A model generated the notes under the pieces. It saw only the letters and a list, made by a program, of their open reading frames with translations, ran no database searches and had not been told where the DNA came from. DNA of 9,702 bases, taken from an uncultured Pseudobdellovibrionaceae bacterium (GTDB lineage Bacteria; Bdellovibrionota; Bdellovibrionia; Bdellovibrionales; JAMPXM01). Each line of letters opens with the position of its first letter. The stretch's first letter is position 1. Where the stretch lies: NCBI GenBank assembly GCA_934277865.1, contig CAKQVW010000089.1, forward strand, positions 1 through 9,702, given 5' to 3'. This document shows, piece after piece, positions 5,476-9,702 of the stretch. A program made the translations under genes and the position numbers.

Positions 5476-5987
5476 TGACGACCCCCACTCTCAAATTCCT
5501 TAGCGGTGAATTGGCGCCGGCGGGTGAGCTGGCAGCGGGCGTGGAAGCGGCACGTACAGCCGGAGAGCTGTGGGCGCTTTCGTGGACTCCGTCGGCCTTG
5601 CTCGCCGAGGCGAAAGCGGCCAGGGTCCTCCTGGCCGTCGAGGAACGCCGAGACGGCGACAAAGAAGTGGGCTTTGTTTTGCTGCGGGCGCCAGGCGCCC
5701 TTTGGGAGATCACGCTGATGTATGTGGCACCGGAAGCGCGTGGCACGGGTGTCTTTGACGGTTTGATCGCTGCGGCAAAACGCGTCGCGTTATTGTGCGA
5801 TGTAGCGGAAGTCGGAGGGCCTGACAGCCAGCGAGTGGGGTTGGAGGTTCGTGCCGACAACCGGCGTGCCAGAAATGCCTATGAACGAGTGGGGTTTCAC
5901 GAGGTTTCTCGGCGAAAAGCCTACTACCAGGACGGTTGTGACGCGATTCTTCTGGAGACCCGCCTCTCGACAGGGGGAGGGCCGTAG
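5475..5987 (+). CDS. GNAT-family N-acetyltransferase, RimI-like
   Basis: This 170-residue cytoplasmic enzyme matches the acetyl-CoA-dependent GNAT fold. Motif A is ITLMYVAPEARGTGVFDGLI (79-98), with the R-G-x-G pyrophosphate loop at 89-92. Motif B is LEVRADNRRARNAYERVGFH (123-142), followed by RRKAYYQDGCDAILLETRL. This C-terminal pattern (E-V-R-x-x-N, Y-x-x-x-GF, R-R-x-x-Y-Y) is that of RimI-type protein N-alpha-acetyltransferases, but RimI paralogues have varied targets, so the substrate is open. The ATG at 5475 shares its A with the TGA of the preceding gene (TGATG), with no strong Shine-Dalgarno, so translation is probably coupled. The functional link to a periplasmic protein is not obvious. 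An intrinsic terminator lies 65 bp downstream. Confidence 0.85.
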   Translation: MTTPTLKFLSGELAPAGELAAGVEAARTAGELWALSWTPSALLAEAKAARVLLAVEERRDGDKEVGFVLLRAPGALWEITLMYVAPEARGTGVFDGLIAAAKRVALLCDVAEVGGPDSQRVGLEVRADNRRARNAYERVGFHEVSRRKAYYQDGCDAILLETRLSTGGGP

Positions 5988-6052
5988 GCTCGAAGGAAAT
6001 GGGCCAATTGTTTGCCTTTCCCCCAGGGGTTTGTTATGAAAGAACCCATCAC

Positions 6053-6078
6053 ATGGCCCCGAAGGGCCATTTTTTTTT
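6053..6078 (+). terminator. Intrinsic terminator after the acetyltransferase gene / ahead of rimP
   Basis: ATGGCCC (6053-6059) and GGGCCAT (6064-6070) pair perfectly around the tetraloop CGAA, and the stem ends in a run of nine T (6070-6078). It closes the upstream transcript 65 bp after the acetyltransferase stop. It lies only 42 bp before rimP, so it insulates rimP unless the rimP promoter is upstream, in which case it would be an attenuator. GGGCCA at 6001-6006 could pair with its left arm. Confidence 0.9.
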
Positions 6079-6080
6079 GC

Positions 6081-6101
6081 GCCAATCGGAGTCCGATTGG
6101 C
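6081..6101 (+). repeat. Near-perfect palindrome just upstream of rimP
   Basis: GCCAATCGGA (6081-6090) and TCCGATTGGC (6092-6101) are exact reverse complements with one base between. The palindrome ends 19 bases before the rimP ATG and starts two bases after the terminator T-run. It could be an operator for a symmetric regulator or a hairpin in the rimP leader. Weak promoter-like hexamers flank it, TTGCGC (6077-6082) and CTTATG (6101-6106), but neither is convincing. Confidence 0.6.
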
Positions 6102-6120
6102 TTATGAGTGAAGGTTCGAC

Positions 6121-6792
6121 ATGCGATTCGAAGAAATCGGAAACGAGTTTGATTCAGGTGATGAGTTTGAATCTCACGAGCCAGAATCCGACTCGTCGGA
6201 TTCTGAGACGCAAATCGAGGAATCCTCGGGCACACTTGGTTGGCGCGAAAAAATCGCGAAGATGGCGGCAGAAGTCGCAGCTCGTGAGGGCTGTGAAGTT
6301 TACGACTTCGAATTTGTTGGGTCGGGCGGCAGTCGAGTATTGCGAGTCTATTTGGACAAAACCGGTGGCGGTGGTGTCTCGATCGACGACTGCAGCAATG
6401 TCTCTCGCGGCCTGAATCTTCTCCTCGACGTTGACGATGTCGTTCCAGGTGGCGCCTACAATCTTGAGGTTTCGAGCCCTGGATTGGAACGCGTGCTTCG
6501 CACGCCACAGCACTTTGCAAGGGCTGTGGGTGGACGCGCGCAAGTGAAGTCGTTTGAATCCTTTGCCGATCTCAACCCCGGTCTGGATGAGGCCTTACGA
6601 GCGAAGCTTGGCAAAGCCAAGCAGCTGGAAGGCACGATCCGCGGTATTGAAGGTGAAGGTGACGCTGCAGTTCTTCTGTTTGATGCCGAAAACGGCGGAC
6701 ACGTGATTGCGATTAAGGTGCCTCTGAAAAAGATCACCAAGGCCAACACGGTGTTTGTTTTCGAGAAGCAAGAGAAGAAGCAGCGAAAGTAA
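6121..6792 (+). CDS. rimP: Ribosome maturation factor RimP
   Basis: RimP is a cytoplasmic factor for 30S subunit maturation. The 223-residue product has the family hallmarks: the N-domain WREKIAKMAAEVAAREGCEV onward (41-60), GGVSIDDCSNVSR (84-96) and YNLEVSSPGLERVLRTPQHF (113-132), then the C-terminal SH3-like beta domain with VPLKKITKANTVF (200-212). Family members are usually about 150-180 residues. The excess is a roughly 37-residue N-terminal extension rich in Asp/Glu/Ser (14 acidic residues between 4 and 34, one basic residue) and a basic KQEKKQRK tail. The ATG at 6121 has only a modest GAAGG Shine-Dalgarno (6110-6114). No internal ATG before the conserved domain offers an alternative, although a non-ATG start is possible. 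It lies 42 bp before nusA, in the widely conserved rimP-nusA-infB order. Confidence 0.93.
   Translation: MRFEEIGNEFDSGDEFESHEPESDSSDSETQIEESSGTLGWREKIAKMAAEVAAREGCEVYDFEFVGSGGSRVLRVYLDKTGGGGVSIDDCSNVSRGLNLLLDVDDVVPGGAYNLEVSSPGLERVLRTPQHFARAVGGRAQVKSFESFADLNPGLDEALRAKLGKAKQLEGTIRGIEGEGDAAVLLFDAENGGHVIAIKVPLKKITKANTVFVFEKQEKKQRK
6182..6205 (+). repeat. 11-base inverted repeat inside the rimP acidic extension
   Basis: CAGAATCCGAC (6182-6192) and GTCGGATTCTG (6195-6205) are exact reverse complements separated by TC. In RNA this would be a stable 10-bp hairpin with loop CTCG, about 60 bases after the rimP start codon. It encodes part of the Ser/Asp/Glu run at residues 21-28, where codon choice is free enough for the structure to be selected or accidental. 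Confidence 0.55.
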
Positions 6793-6834
6793 AGCAGTAA
6801 CCGTTTGTAACTAGGAAAAGCTCTGGAGGACCAG

Positions 6835-8256
6835 ATGGCAGGCGATAATTTTTCTGACTTGAGCCGAATGATCGAAGCGGTTTCGAAGGAAAAGAGCATT
6901 GAAAAACAAGTAGTCATCGATGCGGTGATTCAAGGAATGCTGGTGGCGGCTCGCAAGAAGTACGGCACCTACCGTGAGATCGAGGCTCAGTACAACGAAG
7001 AGTCTGGTGAAGTTGAGCTTTATGAGTTCAAAGAAGTCGTCATGCCCGAAGAGTTCATCGATGAAGAAATCGAAATCAAACTCGACGAAGCGCGCGAATT
7101 GAATCCCGATATTCAGGTCAATGACTCGATCGGTATCAAACTGGATGCGACCGAGCTTGGTCGAATCGCGGCACAGACCGCCAAGCAAATCATCACGCAG
7201 AAAGTTCGCGATGCGGAACGCGAAATCATTTACAACGAGTTCGAACAGCGCCGTGGTGAGGTGGCTTCGGGTATCGCTCGCCGTGTTGAACGCGGTATGA
7301 TCGTCGTGGATCTTGGAAAAACCGAGGCGTTTATTCCGCTTCGTGAGCAAATTCCGGGCGAGGTTTACAAGCCAGGTGACCGTGTTCAAGGTTATCTTCT
7401 CGACGTTCGCCAAACGACACGTGGTCCGCAGATCATCATGTCGCGTGCGTGCGAACAGTATCTGATCAAACTCTTTGAACAAGAAGTTCCAGAAATCTAC
7501 GACGGCATCGTGCAAATCATTGCAGCGGCTCGTGAGCCAGGCGCTCGCGCCAAAATCGCGGTTGTTTCGAAAGATCCAGCAGTTGATCCGGTTGGTGCGT
7601 GCGTCGGTATGAAGGGTTCGCGTGTTCAGCAGGTCGTGCAAGAACTGCGCGGTGAGAAGATCGACATCATCAACTGGGACGAGGACATCACGCGTTTTGC
7701 GTGCAACGCGCTCGCTCCTGCTGAGATTTCGCGTGTCTTCGTTGATGAAGCGAACAGAGAGATGGAAATCGTTGTTCCAGATACACAGTTGAGCTTGGCG
7801 ATTGGTCGCAAAGGTCAAAACGTGCGTTTGGCTTCGAAGATCACAGGTTGGAAACTCGATATCTTGAGCGAATCGTCAGCGGCTCAGAAGACCGCAGACG
7901 CGATCTTCAACCTGCTCTTGATTCCAGGTATGAGCGAAACCATGGCTCAGAACGTGTTCCAGTCAGGTTTTGGCAGCTTCCAATCGCTGGCTGAGGCGAA
8001 GGCCACAGACGTCATGGCGATCCCCGGTTACGACAATCCAGACTTGGCCGAAAAGCTCATCGCGGATGCGAAGGCTTTGGTCGAGAAGTACAAGTCCGAA
8101 GGAATTCCGGTTCCAACAGCTCCTGTGAAGACACAGGCTGTGACTCCGGTTGGCAGTGCGAAGTCGCAAGCGGATGAGCGTCTGCGTGCGGAACTCGCAG
8201 CTTTGAATCAACAAGAAACGGCACCCTCAGACACAGCCTCTGAAAGCGCTGAGTAA
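6835..8256 (+). CDS. nusA: Transcription termination/antitermination factor NusA
   Basis: NusA binds RNA polymerase and nascent RNA, modulating pausing, termination and antitermination. The 473-residue protein shows all core domains: a polymerase-binding N-domain (1-130), S1 (141-205, GEVASGIARRVERGMIVVDL), KH1 (about 206-290, with DPVGACVGMKGSRVQQVVQE) and KH2 (about 300-345, with LAIGRKGQNVRLASKITGWK). One C-terminal helix-hairpin-helix region follows (about 352-420, FNLLLIPGMSETMAQNVF), then a short flexible tail rich in Ala/Thr/Ser. E. coli NusA has two longer acidic repeats at the C-terminus; here there is about one. GGAGGA at 6825-6830 gives a strong Shine-Dalgarno four bases before the ATG. 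It lies between rimP and infB with gaps of 42 and 35 bp, so it is probably one operon. No ylxR-like gene separates it from infB. Confidence 0.97.
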   Translation: MAGDNFSDLSRMIEAVSKEKSIEKQVVIDAVIQGMLVAARKKYGTYREIEAQYNEESGEVELYEFKEVVMPEEFIDEEIEIKLDEARELNPDIQVNDSIGIKLDATELGRIAAQTAKQIITQKVRDAEREIIYNEFEQRRGEVASGIARRVERGMIVVDLGKTEAFIPLREQIPGEVYKPGDRVQGYLLDVRQTTRGPQIIMSRACEQYLIKLFEQEVPEIYDGIVQIIAAAREPGARAKIAVVSKDPAVDPVGACVGMKGSRVQQVVQELRGEKIDIINWDEDITRFACNALAPAEISRVFVDEANREMEIVVPDTQLSLAIGRKGQNVRLASKITGWKLDILSESSAAQKTADAIFNLLLIPGMSETMAQNVFQSGFGSFQSLAEAKATDVMAIPGYDNPDLAEKLIADAKALVEKYKSEGIPVPTAPVKTQAVTPVGSAKSQADERLRAELAALNQQETAPSDTASESAE

Positions 8257-8291
8257 GTCTTGAGAAGAGTGGAATAGTGGAAGGACGCACA

Positions 8292-9702
8292 GTGAAGGTT
8301 TTCGAATTTGCCAAAGAGATCGGCATGGAGACTCTGGCACTTATGGATAAAATCCGTGAGTGGAAGCTTCCTGTTCGAAGTCACATGGCGGATCTCGACT
8401 CGGAGATGCTCGAAGAAATTCGCACGAAGCTTCGTGGGGACTCAGAAGCCCAAGATTCGACAGCTAAGAAGGCGACTAAAAAAGTAGCCAAGAAGGCCTC
8501 GGCCTCAGAAGGCGCCGACGCGGACGAAGTCGCAGCGAAAGCACGTACGACAGCAAAGTCTGCAGGTGCGACCGTTAAAAAAACGGTAGCCAAGAGCAAA
8601 ACGGCAAAGGCGGAGTCGCCTGCTGGTTCGGCAAAGAAGTCGGGGATCGTTGTTAAGAAAGCAGCGGCAAAAGTTGTCGTTCGACGCAAGTCTGATGAAG
8701 AAGAGAGCGTCGAAGAAACTGCAGTTGTTGAAGACTCGGCCGTGGAGTCTGCTGAGGAGCCGATTTCGAATCCGGTGGCTGCCGCGCCGTCGGCCCCACC
8801 AGCTGTGGCAGCTGCCGAGCCAGTTGTCGAGGAAGCACAGCCTGCTCCCGCGGTCGAAGAAGAAACATTAGAAGTAGCGAAACCAGAAGTCGTAGCGGCT
8901 TCGGCGCCTGAGGCGACCGATCCGTCGGTTGCAACTCCCGCGCGTAAACGCGAGGTTGTGATGACAGCATCTGGTCCACAAAGTGGAATTCGTTCGGAAC
9001 CGCGTCGCAACATCGTTGGCCGCATGGATCTCTCGCGGGTGCAACCGCCTCCTGGTGGTCGTCCGCAAGGTGGGGGGTACCAACCCGGTGGACCGCGTCC
9101 TGGTGGATACCAACCCGGTGGACCGCGTCCACAGGGTGTTGGTTTCGGTGGGCCCGGTGGAACACGTCCACTTCGATCAGGATTTGTATCAGCTCCCGTC
9201 ATGCCGACGGCTGGGCCGATGCCATTTGATGATCAGTTCGATAAAAAGAAATTTGAAGTCAAACGTGAGAAAAAAGTCGGCGCTGGTGCTGCCGCTGGAA
9301 AAGAAGAAGAAGTTCAGGCCTTCTCGTCGACGGAATTCCGTAAGCGCGAGATGGTGTTCCAGCCTAAGAAGAAAAAAGGCATGCTAAATCGCGTGGGACT
9401 GCAAACACAGATCACGACGCCAAAGGCCTCCAAGCGAATCGTCAAAATCAATCAGACGATGAAGGTTGCAGATCTGGCGCAAGAAATGGGCTTGAAGGCT
9501 GCGCAGTTGACCAAGGCGCTGATGGGGCAAGGTGTGATGGCGACGATGTCGACAGAGCTCGACTTCGACACAATCGCGCTGATCGTTCCAGAGTTTGGAT
9601 TTGAAGCGCAGAACGTTCACAAGACTGTTGATGAAATGATCGAGTCGACGGCATTTGGTGATCTCGAAGCCGAGCGCATCACACGGCCGCCGGTTGTGAC
9701 CA
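8292..9702 (+). CDS. infB: Translation initiation factor IF2, 5' part (470 codons)
   Basis: IF2 is the GTPase that brings initiator tRNA to the 30S subunit and promotes subunit joining. Starting at GTG 8292 (GGAAGGA at 8279-8285, six bases away), the frame stays open to the window end, so the gene is truncated on the right before its G domain. Residues 1-48 (MKVFEFAKEIGMETLALMDK onward) are an IF2_N domain. Residues 50-135 are Lys/Ala-rich with histone-like KKATKKVAKK. Residues 136-220 are Glu/Ala/Pro/Val-rich. Residues 255-295 are Gly/Pro/Arg-rich with a GGYQPGGPRP duplication. Residues 386-452 (INQTMKVADLAQEMGLKAAQ onward) form a second IF2_N domain next to where the GTPase part should begin. 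The roughly 380-residue region before that second domain is long and largely disordered, as in IF2 of several myxobacterial and Bdellovibrio-type lineages. Confidence 0.95.
   Translation, partial: MKVFEFAKEIGMETLALMDKIREWKLPVRSHMADLDSEMLEEIRTKLRGDSEAQDSTAKKATKKVAKKASASEGADADEVAAKARTTAKSAGATVKKTVAKSKTAKAESPAGSAKKSGIVVKKAAAKVVVRRKSDEEESVEETAVVEDSAVESAEEPISNPVAAAPSAPPAVAAAEPVVEEAQPAPAVEEETLEVAKPEVVAASAPEATDPSVATPARKREVVMTASGPQSGIRSEPRRNIVGRMDLSRVQPPPGGRPQGGGYQPGGPRPGGYQPGGPRPQGVGFGGPGGTRPLRSGFVSAPVMPTAGPMPFDDQFDKKKFEVKREKKVGAGAAAGKEEEVQAFSSTEFRKREMVFQPKKKKGMLNRVGLQTQITTPKASKRIVKINQTMKVADLAQEMGLKAAQLTKALMGQGVMATMSTELDFDTIALIVPEFGFEAQNVHKTVDEMIESTAFGDLEAERITRPPVVT
9071..9130 (+). repeat. Tandem 30-bp repeat within infB
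   Basis: Two adjacent 30-base units (9071-9100 and 9101-9130) differ at only two positions (4 and 7 of the unit) and share an identical 23-base core starting TACCAACCCGGTGG. They encode GGYQPGGPRP twice (residues 261-280). The near-identity at DNA level points to a recent in-frame duplication in a disordered linker where length changes are tolerated. Confidence 0.9.

Noticed and set aside
5999..6415. Plus-strand frame starting ATGGGCC and running through the terminator into rimP
   Set aside because: It crosses a perfect terminator and overlaps rimP in another frame. The peptide has no recognisable pattern and rimP is certain.
8257..8291. Possible ylxR-type gene between nusA and infB
   Set aside because: Only 35 bp separate the two genes and these hold just the infB ribosome binding site.
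9061..9135. Short direct repeats as a CRISPR-like or mobile-element signal
   Set aside because: The units are directly adjacent without spacers, in frame within infB and encode a Gly/Pro linker.

Overview
The window comes from a Gram-negative bacterium, moderately GC-rich by eye. It has Sec signal peptides, an outer-membrane beta-barrel protein ending in Phe, a SurA-like periplasmic protein and the rimP-nusA-infB cluster. Short Cys-rich secreted HEXXH proteases with an EGQSDYYA-type second motif, a probable sigma-54 promoter and a Pro/Ala/Lys-rich IF2 N-terminus suggest a Bdellovibrio-like or other former 'deltaproteobacterial' lineage. That placement is an inference; no rRNA or other decisive marker is present.

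Layout. Positions 1-2170 lie on the minus strand. They hold the first 29 codons of an exported protein (89 to 1) with its own promoter, an intergenic stretch with two short dyads, a CaCA-family Na+/Ca2+ exchanger-like protein, and a tandem universal stress protein 14 bp upstream of the exchanger, probably co-transcribed. A divergent intergenic region (2171-2305) leads to a plus-strand secreted zinc metalloprotease. A minus-strand tRNA-Leu(CAA) with a good sigma-70 promoter follows.

The roughly 300-bp gap 3207-3508 carries the tRNA promoter, a 30-bp-spaced direct repeat, several inverted repeats, a near-consensus sigma-54 (-24/-12) promoter and a short leader able to form overlapping hairpins. 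It leads into a signal-peptide plus beta-barrel protein with a strong intrinsic terminator. Next come a SurA-like periplasmic protein without a parvulin domain and a RimI-like acetyltransferase, joined by a one-base stop/start overlap and closed by a second intrinsic terminator.

The right third is the translation/transcription cluster: rimP (ribosome maturation, with an acidic N-terminal extension), nusA (transcription elongation/antitermination) and the 5' part of infB (translation initiation factor IF2, cut by the window end before its GTPase domain). No ylxR-type gene lies between nusA and infB; their gap is 35 bp.

Most of the window is ordinary housekeeping and envelope DNA, and I see no defence system, mobile element or CRISPR array. 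The spots most worth checking are the probable sigma-54 control region and leader of the beta-barrel gene, and the cluster of hairpins around the start of rimP.
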